This document shows, piece by piece, positions 1-8,300 of a stretch of 64,000 bases of DNA. The notes below the pieces were generated by a model that saw only the letters and a program-made list of their open reading frames with translations, made no database searches and was not told where the DNA came from. The stretch is from DAOULT01 sp964646625 (lineage in GTDB: Bacteria > Chloroflexota > Anaerolineae > CAZYHC01), in the NCBI GenBank assembly GCA_964646625.1, contig CAZYHC010000003.1:1-64000 (forward strand), given 5' to 3'. The translations under genes were made by a program, and so were the position numbers. The stretch's first letter is position 1, and each line of letters starts with the position of its first letter.

Positions 1-212
1 ACGATCTTCGCTCCCAGGGCGTCCATCTCCCCGCCGATGTAGGCCGGCATGTAGAGCGTCAGTCCTTCGTACCGGGCGGCGGGCACGCCCAGCCGGACGG
101 GCAACTCAACCGTCCCGGCGTGGTGCTGTCTGAAAGCTCCTTCCAGGGCTTCAATGGTTTTGTCCATGGTGAGAACGGCTTCCACGTCTTCTCTGGTCAA
201 CAAGAGTGGCAT
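1..212 (-). CDS. Ornithine cyclodeaminase/mu-crystallin family protein, N-terminal part
   Basis: Reading on the minus strand from the ATG at 212, the first 70 residues begin MPLLLTREDVEAVLTM and continue with TIEALEGAFRQHHAG and LYMPAYIGGEMDALGAKIV. This is the usual start of the ornithine cyclodeaminase/mu-crystallin fold, where the acidic DVE segment is followed by a helix and then the strand ending in GAKIV. Members are NAD(P)-dependent imine reductases or dehydrogenases, some deaminating amino acids such as ornithine or alanine. A GAGGGGAAAGAG ribosome binding site precedes the ATG. The C-terminal Rossmann half lies outside the window, so the substrate cannot be judged. Confidence 0.75.
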   Translation of the reverse strand, partial: MPLLLTREDVEAVLTMDKTIEALEGAFRQHHAGTVELPVRLGVPAARYEGLTLYMPAYIGGEMDALGAKI

Positions 213-243
213 GTCTCTTTCCCCTCTCTAGGTGTGAATCGTC

Positions 244-699
244 CTACGTCGCCGGCAGTTCAGAGGTACAATAGGCGCAGCGGGTGGCCTTGATCGAGAT
301 GGTGGACAGGCAGTATGGACACTCTTTGGTTGTCGGCTCGGCAGGCGGTGCTTCCTCCTTCCGCTTCAGCCGGTTGACGCCGCGAATGAGAAGGAACAAC
401 GCAAAGGCGACGATGAGGAAGCTGACGACGGCGTTGATGAACACGCCGTAGTTAATCGTCACCGCCCCTGCCGTCTGCACGTCGGCCAGCGACGTGTAAG
501 GCCCAGGAGAGGAACCCGCCTTTAGCAAAATGAAGAAGTTGGAAAAATCCACCCCACCCAGCAACAAGCCGATGGGCGGCATGATTATATCATCGACCAG
601 CGACTTGACGATAGTGCCGAAGGCCACACCGATGATAATGCCTACGGCCATATCGAGCACATTCCCACGCAGGACGAATTCTTTAAACTCTTTTAACAC
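244..699 (-). CDS. mscL: Large-conductance mechanosensitive channel with C-terminal zinc ribbon
   Basis: The N-terminus MLKEFKEFVLRGNVLDMAVG and the following GIIIGVAFGTIVKSLVDD are the conserved first helix and TM1 of MscL, which opens a wide pore when membrane tension rises on hypo-osmotic shock. TM2 is the VSFLIVAFALFLLIRGVNRL segment (about residues 90-110). At 151 residues it is slightly longer than typical MscL because the tail carries CPYC...CAYC (about residues 127-145), which can bind one zinc. The start is GTG at 699, six bases after AAGGAGG. The tail may be a cytoplasmic plug or interaction site; that is inference. Confidence 0.95.
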   Translation of the reverse strand: MLKEFKEFVLRGNVLDMAVGIIIGVAFGTIVKSLVDDIIMPPIGLLLGGVDFSNFFILLKAGSSPGPYTSLADVQTAGAVTINYGVFINAVVSFLIVAFALFLLIRGVNRLKRKEEAPPAEPTTKECPYCLSTISIKATRCAYCTSELPAT

Positions 700-743
700 G
701 TTATCCTCCTTTTATGGTTAGAGATTCACTGAGGCCAGGCTGA

Positions 744-1343
744 TCACGCCCGCTTGCCACCCTTGAGCCCACTTTGCATAGTCTCAAGTGCATCCCACTG
801 ACCAGCAGCCGCCAGTTTAGCCTGCTCAGGCCAGGTGCCGGGATTCGCCAGCCTGACGTTAGCCGCCCGGAGAATCTGCTCCAGTTGACCCACATCGGTT
901 GCCGCCAGTTGGGCAAAGGTCGTGATGCCGGCTTCCTGAAGCACGCTGGATATCTTGGGCCCGATCCCCTCAATGCGCTTCAGATCATCGGGGGTTGGCG
1001 GCGCGAGCTCTTCCACAGGCGCCGGAGCCTCGACGACGGGCGGTGGGGCCTCTACCTCAGCAACGGGGGGCGGGGCTTCTGCTTCGACGATGAGCGGTGG
1101 AGCCTCCACCTTAGTGACGGGGGGCGGAGCCTCCGCCTCAATCTTGGCTACCGGGGCTGCCTCTTCCTCAGAGGGGCGGCGGCGCAGCCACCACCCAAGC
1201 GCCAGCAACACGAGAATTATCAGCGCCCAACCCCACCAGGGGATGCCATTATTCTGCCCGGCCGCCTGAAACGGGTTGGAGAAGGCCGTCAGGGTCAGGC
1301 TGACTACCAGTAAACCGACCAAGATACTACACTTGCGGAACAT
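744..1343 (-). CDS. Membrane-anchored helix-hairpin-helix protein
   Basis: The 199-residue protein starts with a hydrophobic signal-like segment (about 8-22), then a membrane helix WWGWALIILVLLALGWWLRR near residues 36-55. A low-complexity Pro/Ala/Glu repeat of the form EAPPPVxxVEAPP follows to about residue 115. The C-terminus (about 116-180) has PDDLKRIEGIGPKISSVLQ and a following GITTFAQLAATD, a double helix-hairpin-helix like those that bind DNA or act as protein contacts (the DUF4332/ComEA-like class). The function is unknown. A GGAGGG site precedes the ATG. It is transcribed in the same direction as mscL, with a 44-bp gap. Confidence 0.7.
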   Translation of the reverse strand: MFRKCSILVGLLVVSLTLTAFSNPFQAAGQNNGIPWWGWALIILVLLALGWWLRRRPSEEEAAPVAKIEAEAPPPVTKVEAPPLIVEAEAPPPVAEVEAPPPVVEAPAPVEELAPPTPDDLKRIEGIGPKISSVLQEAGITTFAQLAATDVGQLEQILRAANVRLANPGTWPEQAKLAAAGQWDALETMQSGLKGGKRA

Positions 1344-1448
1344 AACTTTTTCCCTCCTTTGATTGAAACTATACTAAAGTACGTCTGTTATCCTCTCACC
1401 TCAAATGCCACCACCTCCCTCTCCATTTTAATGAATGATGGTGGGGCA

Positions 1449-1634
1449 TCACAGTGGCAAAAATTCCACTGTAAAAAGCACACGCTGCAACTGGCTGGCG
1501 CGATCCAGTAATTCCTGGTCAGGCATTCCATCGGCGTTGTCTTCTTGAGCGGTAATAACATCAACGCCACGCATTCTAAGAGCAATGGTGATAGCTCTCG
1601 GAACGTGTTCATCCATGTAAAGGGCTATAGGCAT
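1449..1634 (-). CDS. Short DUF5615 PIN-like protein, probably truncated
   Basis: Starting at the ATG that overlaps the stop of the upstream DUF433 gene (TGATG), the product begins MPIALYMDEHVPRAITIALR and continues GVDVITAQEDNADGMPDQEL and LLDRASQLQRVLFTVEFLPL. This is the N-terminal two thirds of a DUF5615 PIN-like domain, the presumed nuclease toxin of DUF433/DUF5615 pairs. It stops at about 61 residues, immediately after the LFT strand where family members normally have a D(D/x)DF motif and 40-50 more residues. The missing acidic residues would be catalytic, so it is probably inactive. No clear rescue in another frame was seen. Confidence 0.6.
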   Translation of the reverse strand: MPIALYMDEHVPRAITIALRMRGVDVITAQEDNADGMPDQELLDRASQLQRVLFTVEFLPL

Positions 1635-1948
1635 CAAAGCAGCCCTTTAGCCTTTAGCTTAGCAACCAGGGGTGAAGGGCCAGTCATTTGCCGCAACTGA
1701 TCAACGTATTGCAGTCGCCGCTCAATGTCACGGTCCAATTCTTTCTGGTGGTCCCAATAATACGCCAGGGCAGAGTGTATTTGACCAGGGGTCAGATATG
1801 GATGCTGAAAGTGTAGCTCCTCTGGGCTCCAGCCGTGCGCTATTTTTTCGACCACAAGCTCAACCACTTTCATGGTCGTACCAGTGATAAAGGGCACGTT
1901 ATTCTCATCGAGGGAAATGTGCTTATAGCTGGTTTCGGTCAACAGCAT
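1634..1948 (-). CDS. DUF433 family antitoxin-like protein
   Basis: The 104-residue product begins MLLTETSYKHISLDENNVPF and has ITGTTMKVVELVVEKIAHG followed by GWSPEELHFQHPYLTPGQIH and SALAYYWDHQKELD. This is the DUF433 domain, a small winged-helix fold that represses its own promoter and pairs with DUF5615 PIN-like proteins. The C-terminal helix is extended (about residues 70-104). The start is preceded by CAGGAG. Translational coupling to the shortened partner through the TGATG overlap supports an operon. Since the partner looks damaged, this may survive as an orphan regulator. Confidence 0.75.
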   Translation of the reverse strand: MLLTETSYKHISLDENNVPFITGTTMKVVELVVEKIAHGWSPEELHFQHPYLTPGQIHSALAYYWDHQKELDRDIERRLQYVDQLRQMTGPSPLVAKLKAKGLL

Positions 1949-2043
1949 CCGGGAAACTCCTGTTCTACAAGCGTCAGAAAATCAGCCCAGTCCAAGCTCA
2001 TGCAAACTCCAGGCTAAAATTGCACTGCTTTTGCCAGGCGCTC

Positions 2044-2340
2044 TCAGATTTCCACCACCGAATCCTCGCTCCCGAACTCGTTGGGTACGTGGCCGTCGGC
2101 GGCCGGGTCGTTCTCCCAACGCTCGCCATCCAGCAGATAGCGGAAGCGGTATTGTCGGCCCGGCTTGAGAGAGATGGTCAGCTTAAAACTCCCATCCTTG
2201 TGGCGTTTCATCGGGTGAGAAGTTTGGTTCCACTCGTTGAACTCACCGCACAGGTGGGCAGTCTGAGCGTTGACCTCCGGCGGGAGTTCAAAAGTTACCC
2301 GGCATGAACGACCAGTTTTGGTATAGTCTTTTTCGATCAT
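2044..2340 (-). CDS. CBM48/AMPK-type glycogen-binding domain protein
   Basis: The start was placed at ATG 2340 because AGAGGAAA lies just upstream. The 98 residues form one domain: RSCRVTFELPPEVNAQTAHL, CGEFNEWNQTSHPMKR, then FKLTISLKPGRQYRFRYLLD and GERWENDPAADGHVPNEFG. The pattern of V.L.GxFNxW....PM, F...I.L..G..Y.FRYLVD and W..DP.AD..V.N.FG is the isoamylase N-terminal/CBM48 fold that binds alpha-glucans. Stand-alone copies are common in Chloroflexota and cyanobacteria, where their role is unclear. A consensus promoter lies upstream (2451-2479). Confidence 0.85.
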   Translation of the reverse strand: MIEKDYTKTGRSCRVTFELPPEVNAQTAHLCGEFNEWNQTSHPMKRHKDGSFKLTISLKPGRQYRFRYLLDGERWENDPAADGHVPNEFGSEDSVVEI

Positions 2341-2450
2341 AAGATTTCCTCTCTTCTCGCTAAATATTACAAGTTGTCTTCTTCTCACAGGGATTCGGTC
2401 AGAGAATCGGGTTAAGTTCCGTTTCAATCCCCAATCGGAATTCTGACACA

Positions 2451-2479
2451 ATATTACCATAGCATCGAGAGGTTGTCAA
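2451..2479 (-). promoter_or_regulatory. Promoter for the CBM48 gene
   Basis: On the minus strand TTGACA (2474-2479) is followed after 17 bp by TAATAT (2451-2456). This predicts a start near 2444 and a leader of about 100 nt before the ATG at 2340. The rest of the 397-bp gap to the exporter gene holds only a C/G-rich imperfect hairpin near 2590-2610 and no gene I can support. Confidence 0.6.
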
Positions 2480-2737
2480 CAGCAGGGACAGCACCTGGGT
2501 GCATCCCAGATTTTAGGCGAGTCTCTTTTCGCCCGCTCCCAGTCCCCGTCTCGGGGACATATTGGATAGCGTCACGGTGTTTCACGATCACCGCCCCCGG
2601 GGACGGGGGCTGGAGCAATTGTCACCTCCCAAAAATTTGGGATAGACCCCAGCACCTCAACTCCTTGACAAAAGCTGACCCTTATGTTAAAGTTGGGCCA
2701 TTCTTCAAGGAGAAAGTGAGAGGTAAAGAGGTTAAAA

Positions 2738-4243
2738 ATGTCAACCAATTCCGACCCACCACCGCCGTTATCCTCCCGCAAATGGTGGGCCATGCTGGGC
2801 ATCGGACTGGGCGTGCTCATGTCTACGCTCGACTCCAGCATCGTCAACGTCTCGCTGCCCACGCTGGTCGCACAACTCCACACGGACTTCGCCACCATTC
2901 AGTGGATTATCCTGAGCTACCTGCTGGTGATTACGTCCTTGATGTTGGGAGTGGCCCGGTTGGGCGATATGCACGGCAAGAAAAAGCTGTACACCGCCGG
3001 CCTGGCGCTGTTCACGTTTGGCTCGCTCTTGTGCGGCGTGTCTCCCAGCGTAGGCTGGCTGATTGGCTTCCGGGCTTTGCAAGGGCTTGGGGCGGTGATG
3101 ATGCAAGCGCTGGGCACCGCCATTATCACCGAAGTCTTCCCCTCGTCTGAGCGCGGGCGGGCGCTGGGCATCATCGGGGGCATCGTCTCAGTGGGGATTG
3201 CGCTTGGCCCGGCCATTGGGGGCATATTGATCGGGCTGGTGGGCTGGCGTTCGGTCTTCCTGGTCAACGTGCCCGTGGGCCTGATCACGGCTTTGGTGGT
3301 GGCGCGCTTTGTGCCTTCATCCGTTCCCGGGCGGGCCGACCAACGCTTTGACGCCACGGGCGCGCTGATCCTGCTGGTGACGCTCATTTGCTACGCGCTG
3401 GGCATGACTCTGGGGCAGCGTTGGGGCTTTAGCGACGGGCGCACCCTGACTCTGCTGGGCGTGACGGCGGTTGGTCTGGTGGCATTTCTGATCGTTGAAG
3501 CGCGCGTCAGCCAGCCCATGATTGACCTGCGACTGTTTGGCAACGTGCTGTTTAGCCTCAACCTGCTGATGGGTTTTTTGGTGTTTATCATGTTGGCGGG
3601 CACGTTCATCCTGCCCTTTTTCCTCGAATTGGTCCAGGGCTACCCCACAGAGCAGGTGGGGCTGTTCATGATGGTCATGCCGGTGAGCATGGGCTTGGTG
3701 GCCCCAGGGGCCGGCGCACTTTCAGACCGGTTTGGTTCGCGCGGCATCAGCCTGACAGGGCTGCTCATCGTGATAGGCGGGTGCCTGTCCATCAGCACCC
3801 TACACGCCGAAGCCACCCCGTTGGGCTACGTGCTCCGGCTGGTGCCCCTCGGCATTGGGTTTGGGATGTTCCAATCGCCTAACAACAGCGCCATCATGGG
3901 CACAGCCCCGCGCCAGCAGTTGGGGGTGGCTTCGGGGCTGCTTTCGCTCTCGCGCACCCTGGGGCAGACCTCCGGCCTGCCGCTGATGGGCGCGATTTTT
4001 ACCGCGCAAGTGCTGCGCGTGGAGAACCTGGCCGCCGGCGCAGACATCACCGACACTTCGGCAGCGGCGCTGGTTGGCGGCGTGACCAGCACCTTCCGCC
4101 TCGCGGCGTTTATCATCCTGGCGGCGACGGTGTTGGCTGCCCTGGCCCTGTGGATCGACGGTCGGCGGAACAAGATCGCCGCCGAGCACGCTACCGGCCA
4201 GGCCACGACCATCATTCACAACATTGGGGACAGCAAAGGCTAG
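2738..4243 (+). CDS. MFS drug efflux transporter, DHA2 (EmrB/QacA) family
   Basis: The 501-residue protein has 14 predicted membrane segments, the DHA2 count. TM1 carries MSTLDSSIVNVSLPTL (motif D1), the TM2-3 loop has GDMHGKKKLYTAGL (motif A), TM5 has ALGPAIGGILIG (antiporter motif C) and a late NNSAIMGTAPRQQLGVASGL segment is typical. Such proteins export hydrophobic drugs or dyes in exchange for protons across the cytoplasmic membrane. Translation starts at ATG 2738 after GAGGTTAAAA. The actual substrate cannot be read from sequence. No adjacent membrane-fusion protein is present, consistent with a single-membrane cell. Confidence 0.93.
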   Translation: MSTNSDPPPPLSSRKWWAMLGIGLGVLMSTLDSSIVNVSLPTLVAQLHTDFATIQWIILSYLLVITSLMLGVARLGDMHGKKKLYTAGLALFTFGSLLCGVSPSVGWLIGFRALQGLGAVMMQALGTAIITEVFPSSERGRALGIIGGIVSVGIALGPAIGGILIGLVGWRSVFLVNVPVGLITALVVARFVPSSVPGRADQRFDATGALILLVTLICYALGMTLGQRWGFSDGRTLTLLGVTAVGLVAFLIVEARVSQPMIDLRLFGNVLFSLNLLMGFLVFIMLAGTFILPFFLELVQGYPTEQVGLFMMVMPVSMGLVAPGAGALSDRFGSRGISLTGLLIVIGGCLSISTLHAEATPLGYVLRLVPLGIGFGMFQSPNNSAIMGTAPRQQLGVASGLLSLSRTLGQTSGLPLMGAIFTAQVLRVENLAAGADITDTSAAALVGGVTSTFRLAAFIILAATVLAALALWIDGRRNKIAAEHATGQATTIIHNIGDSKG

Positions 4244-4289
4244 AACCAATGATGTACGCAAAATCACAAAAGCATGTTGACAAAACCTG

Positions 4290-4318
4290 TTGACAGGAAT
4301 GACATAGTGTGGTATAAT
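4290..4318 (+). promoter_or_regulatory. Consensus promoter for the MerR gene
   Basis: TTGACA (4290-4295), a 17-bp spacer and TATAAT (4313-4318) give a perfect sigma-70 type promoter. A second TTGACA occurs 13 bp upstream (4277-4282), so the -35 hexamer is duplicated in tandem. A CCTCAG...CTGAGG hairpin lies in the roughly 95-nt leader (near 4340-4361). The spacer is not the 19-20 bp typical of MerR-activated promoters. Confidence 0.8.
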
Positions 4319-4418
4319 ATTGGTGTTTGAGAAAAGGCTCCTCAGCGCCCACCCCTGAGGAACAAGAACATCCTCTCCACACTGAGCGGTATTCGCCGTA
4401 TTTACAAGGAGGTAAAGC

Positions 4419-4853
4419 ATGCCAGAAGATAACAGGCCCGTCTACACTATTGGCACAGCCGCCGAGCTTTTGAGTGTACATCCACGCACCCTGCGTCTTT
4501 ACGAGCAGGGTGGGTTGCTGAAACCCGCTCGTCGGAACAACCGTCGTTTTTACTCCAACAACGACCTGAGATGGATCAAAACCATCCGCTATCTGATCCA
4601 CGAACGGGGGTTGAACCAGGAGGGGCTGAGAAGGTTGCTCGCTCTGATCCCTTGTTGGGAGATAAAGGGATGCCAACCGGACGAAAGCAATTGCAAAGCC
4701 TACTCTAACAGAAGTGCTCCTTGCTGGGAAATTGCAGGTACGACTGACTCCTCTGATGGCCTGCAATGCTACCAGTGCGAAGTTTATATATCGGCCAGAG
4801 GGCAAATCTGCTCCGATGAGGAGCTGGAGGTCATCGAAAATTACGAGATCTGA
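4419..4853 (+). CDS. MerR/HspR-like regulator with a cysteine-rich CWE tail
   Basis: Residues 8-75 are a MerR winged helix: YTIGTAAELLSVHPRTLRLY, EQGGLLKPARRNNRRFYSNN and DLRWIKTIRYLIHERGLN. The C-terminal half replaces the usual dimer coil with cysteines in a CWEIKGCxPDESNCKAY, PCWEIAG and CYQCEV arrangement (about residues 86-128), seven cysteines in all. CWE motifs of this sort suggest metal, Fe-S or thiol sensing, but the ligand is not known. AAGGAGG lies seven bases before the ATG. It is followed after 35 bp by the OsmC selenoprotein candidate, so a thiol or oxidant response for the pair is a reasonable inference. Confidence 0.85.
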   Translation: MPEDNRPVYTIGTAAELLSVHPRTLRLYEQGGLLKPARRNNRRFYSNNDLRWIKTIRYLIHERGLNQEGLRRLLALIPCWEIKGCQPDESNCKAYSNRSAPCWEIAGTTDSSDGLQCYQCEVYISARGQICSDEELEVIENYEI

Positions 4854-4888
4854 GCACTGTGATCTTTCCACAAAAACACAATAGATAA

Positions 4889-5290
4889 ATGTACGCCATC
4901 ACAACGAAGTACCTGGGCCAGGCTAAGGCCCTGGTGGATGCTGGTAGGTGGACTTTCACCGTCGATCAAAGGACGAATATCTGGCGGCAGGGGGCTACTC
5001 TGTGTCCTGTTGAGTTGATTCTGGCCTCCCTGGGAGCCTGAATGGTTCTGACTATGGCAGCGGTCGCTGCTAATAAAGGCATCAGTCTGGACAAACTGGA
5101 GGTTCACGTCAAAACCACCATCGAGACAAGCGATGGTCAGACCCGCACGATTTTCTCCAGTTCCATTGACTTGGGCCAGGGATTGACAGACCGGGAACGC
5201 AGAATCCTTTTTAATGCTGCACGCCGCTGCGAGGTTCACAGATTGCTACGTGGCCCCCTCGAGTTTAAAGAGATCTTGGCTGAAAGCTAA
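4889..5290 (+). CDS. OsmC-family protein with in-frame TGA at the catalytic cysteine (candidate selenoprotein)
   Basis: Translation from ATG 4889 gives 50 residues ending CPVELILASLGA, then TGA (5039-5041), then MVLTMAAVAANKGISLDKL and a second half ending in RRCEVHRLLRGPLEF. OsmC/Ohr-like proteins carry the motif LxALGxC at exactly this place, where the cysteine is the peroxidatic residue. The second conserved cysteine, C-x-VHR, is intact. Reading the TGA as Sec gives 133 residues, the normal family length. A SECIS-like hairpin lies at 5055-5072. The upstream half has no strong ribosome binding site. The alternative is a recent nonsense mutation, but the hairpin argues for selenocysteine. 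Confidence 0.75.
5055..5072 (+). promoter_or_regulatory. Candidate bacterial SECIS element
   Basis: Starting 13 nt after the in-frame TGA, TGGCAGC pairs with GCTGCTA (7 bp, one G-U) around the loop GGTC. The GG(U) of the loop sits 21-23 nt after the TGA. The E. coli fdhF SECIS has its GGUC loop at about the same distance and also on a short stem. SelB recognises such apical loops to deliver Sec-tRNA. Confidence 0.65.
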
Positions 5291-5341
5291 GACCTCTTCC
5301 TCTTTTTTCGAGCTTTTTCGGGCAGCTTCATGATAATTTGA

Positions 5342-8300
5342 TTATGTAAACAATTCTACTCCACACCACTCGCAGGCTGTGATGTCCTCGCCGTCCGCCG
5401 GTCTGGGGGCTTTGCATTTGGGACACTCGTGGGCCATCTCCTCACTGCGTAAGGCGCATACCAATCCCTCATCCCAATCGACATAGCCGGTGAAAAGACC
5501 GGCGGAGGATATCCTGTGCATGTACTCTTTGAACTCCTCGCCAGACATCTTCAGGACCCCCGCCAGGGCCAGCACCCGCATCTGCTTCTGAACCTCCATG
5601 ATGTTGAGGAAGCGTTTTTCCCGCCAGGATAAGATAGCGCCCTCTTCTTCCAACAATTGGTCCTCAAATCCCTCCCGCATTTGAAGCCCCCGCTCCAATC
5701 CCTTCCTTTCTTCGACCGGCTCTGGAAGGGGCTTCACTTCCTTTTCTCTTTCCTTTTCTTTTTCCTCCAGGGGCGCTTTCTCCACAGAGGAGGCCAGCCT
5801 CTCTTCAAGAGCCTGTTGGGCCAGATACTCATTGACCTCACTTTCCACCAACCACATCTCGTCTTCTTTCAGGCCCAGGGCGTGCATCAATTCCACCCCA
5901 TAGGCCCGTTCGGCCGGACTGGGCTCACCCTCCAGGTGAGAGATGAGGAGGGCATAGAAGAGAACCGTCCGTCTGGCGTTATCGTCCCCAAGTCCAGAAG
6001 CCAATTCCAGCGGAGAGATAGGCTCCTCAGACAGGAGAGGTTCGATATCAAAGCCGCCGTCGGCCAGCAGCGGGGTCTGTTCGACCTGCTCCTGGATGGC
6101 TAGCATGTGTCTCTCACTTACTGTGCCCTCGACCTGGGCCATGCCCACCATAGCCCATATGACAGCCTCTTCGAAAGGGATCTCCTCCACAACTTCTTCG
6201 ACGCTCTCCTCTTCCGGTTCCAGGACAGCCAGGTCAGCGACCTCTTCCTCTTCTTCCTCCAACCAGGCTTCGTCCTCCTGTTGGGCCAAGTACTCTTCGA
6301 GGTCCATCTGTACCCGCCGCACGTCGCTCTGGCCCAGATCAAGGGCGGCGATCAATTCATCCAGATATTCTTGCTTTTTGGGATTATCTTCACTATCAAT
6401 TTGGGCCGTGAGCAGCGCGTAAAACAGGATAGCCTGTTTATCCTCATCGCTGCGAGCGCAGCGGGCCACCTCGGAGGCCGGGAGGGGGGCAAATAAATTC
6501 CGCTCGATTTCCAGACGGCGTCGAGGCGGCAGGTTAGCCAGCTCGATCTGTCCCACAATCTCGGCCCGTTCTCTGTCGCTCACCCAATCATCGGCATTAG
6601 CCACGCCGACCATAGCGTAGATAAAGGCTTCCTCGGTAGTTTCAACCGCGATCTCCTCGATGACTTCTTGCTCTTTGCTCAGTCTGAGAGCGGGCTTCCT
6701 CGAAGGGAGAGGCTCTCCCTCTATACTGGCCTGCACCCGATCCTGAGCCTCCCGGCCTCGCTGGCGCAGATACTGTTCGACATCGCCCTTGATCTCTTGT
6801 TCGTCCCCTGGTTCCAGCCCCAAAGCAACCATCAATTCGTCCAGATAGGCCCGTTCCTGGGAGTCACAATCTCCGTCGAGGTGAGCCACCAGCAGCGCGT
6901 AAAACATGATAGTGCGCCTGACATCGTCATCGCGAATGCCCCGGCCCACATCGACAGCCAGGACGGAAGTATACAGTTGGTTTTTCAGTTCCGTCTTGCG
7001 GAGCGGAGATAAATTGGAGGCTTTAATCTGCTGTTCGATGTCCACCGCCTGTTCGGCACTGACCTCCCCGTTCGCGTTGGCCACCCCGATCATGGCCTGG
7101 ATGATAGCCTCCTGGGCAACTACCACGGAGGGTCTCTCTATCGTTTCTGTGGTGGTCTCCAGCGCCACCTCTGGAGGGGGTTGGTCGGGCGGCGGAGCGG
7201 TTGGGTGGCGCAGGGGCTCGGGGGCTACTGTCTTCCTAAATGGCCGTCTTACGACCAGGGTGACGGTATCCCTATCCTGAGCTTGAGGTGGCTCGACCGC
7301 TTCCGGCTCCTCCTGAGCAGGCTCGGAGGGACGTGGCTGCCTGACCGCCGGCCCAGGGCCAGACGGCTCAGGTACAGGCTCTACGACAGATGGCTTCTCG
7401 GGTTCCTCGGCCCCTTCCCCCTCCAACACCGTCTCAGGCGGTCCCTGTGGGGGCATGAACAGTGGAGGAGGGGCTTGTTCCCTGGCTGGCTCCCTGGCTG
7501 GCAGCGGTCGGTCAAGGATGAGGGTGGTCTCATCGCCGGCGGGCCTCCTGGTCTTCATCATCCCTGGCTCTTCCCTGGCGGCAGGCTCCTCTCTCATCCG
7601 TGTGGGGCTAAGCTGAACACCCAATCGGGTCAGATGTTCAGTGACCTCAGTTTCGGCCTGGCGCACATCGCTGGGCCGCAGATCAAGGGTCTCGATCAGT
7701 TCGTCGCGGTACGCTCTCTCCTGGGAACTGTAGTCGCCATCCATACGGGCCATAAGCAGGGCATGAAACAACACCTTGCGCTTGACATCGTCATCCTCCT
7801 GGATACTCCTGGGGGCGGAAGTACGGCCGGGAGCCTGTGCCCCGACCGGCCCGCCAGGCGGTTCCAACACCGTCTCAGGCGGCCCCGGTAGGGGTGGAGC
7901 AAAAGACAGCGGAGCAGGTTGTGGTCGAGGCTGGGTGATCTCTACAGACGGAGCGGGAATTACCTCGCCAGGAGCGGGAGACATCCCAGCCGGTTCCAGC
8001 ACGGTTTCAGGTGGCCCCTGCGGAGGGGGAGCAGGCGGCATTTGGGGAGGCGGAGGGGGGGACGGCTGGGGGAGAGACACAGGTGGCGGCGGGCTTTCCG
8101 CTTCCCGCTCAAGGATGGCGGGGTGGGTAGGACTCTCCTCCACTCCTTCCAACTCCACCTTGCCAGGGCTGCGGACCGCCCCCAGCAGTCTGAGCTCCCA
8201 CTCACGTTGGGCTTTAAAATGTCTACCCGGCGCAGTGATCTGGATATATAATAGCCTGAAGCCATAGAGCCCTAAAGTGCAAATGACGAAAAACAGTTGA

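Noticed and set aside
774..1313. Open frames on the plus strand opposite the helix-hairpin-helix gene.
   Set aside because: They reflect the Pro/Ala/Glu repeat read backwards (Gly/Ser-rich low complexity).
2421..2450. GTTTCAATCCCCAATCGGAATTC looks like a CRISPR repeat of the GTTTCAATCCC type.
   Set aside because: Only one copy exists, with no spacer-repeat periodicity and no cas gene in the window.
7181..8267. Plus-strand frames opposite the TerB-like scaffold.
   Set aside because: They are products of the proline-rich repeats on the other strand and have no start signals.
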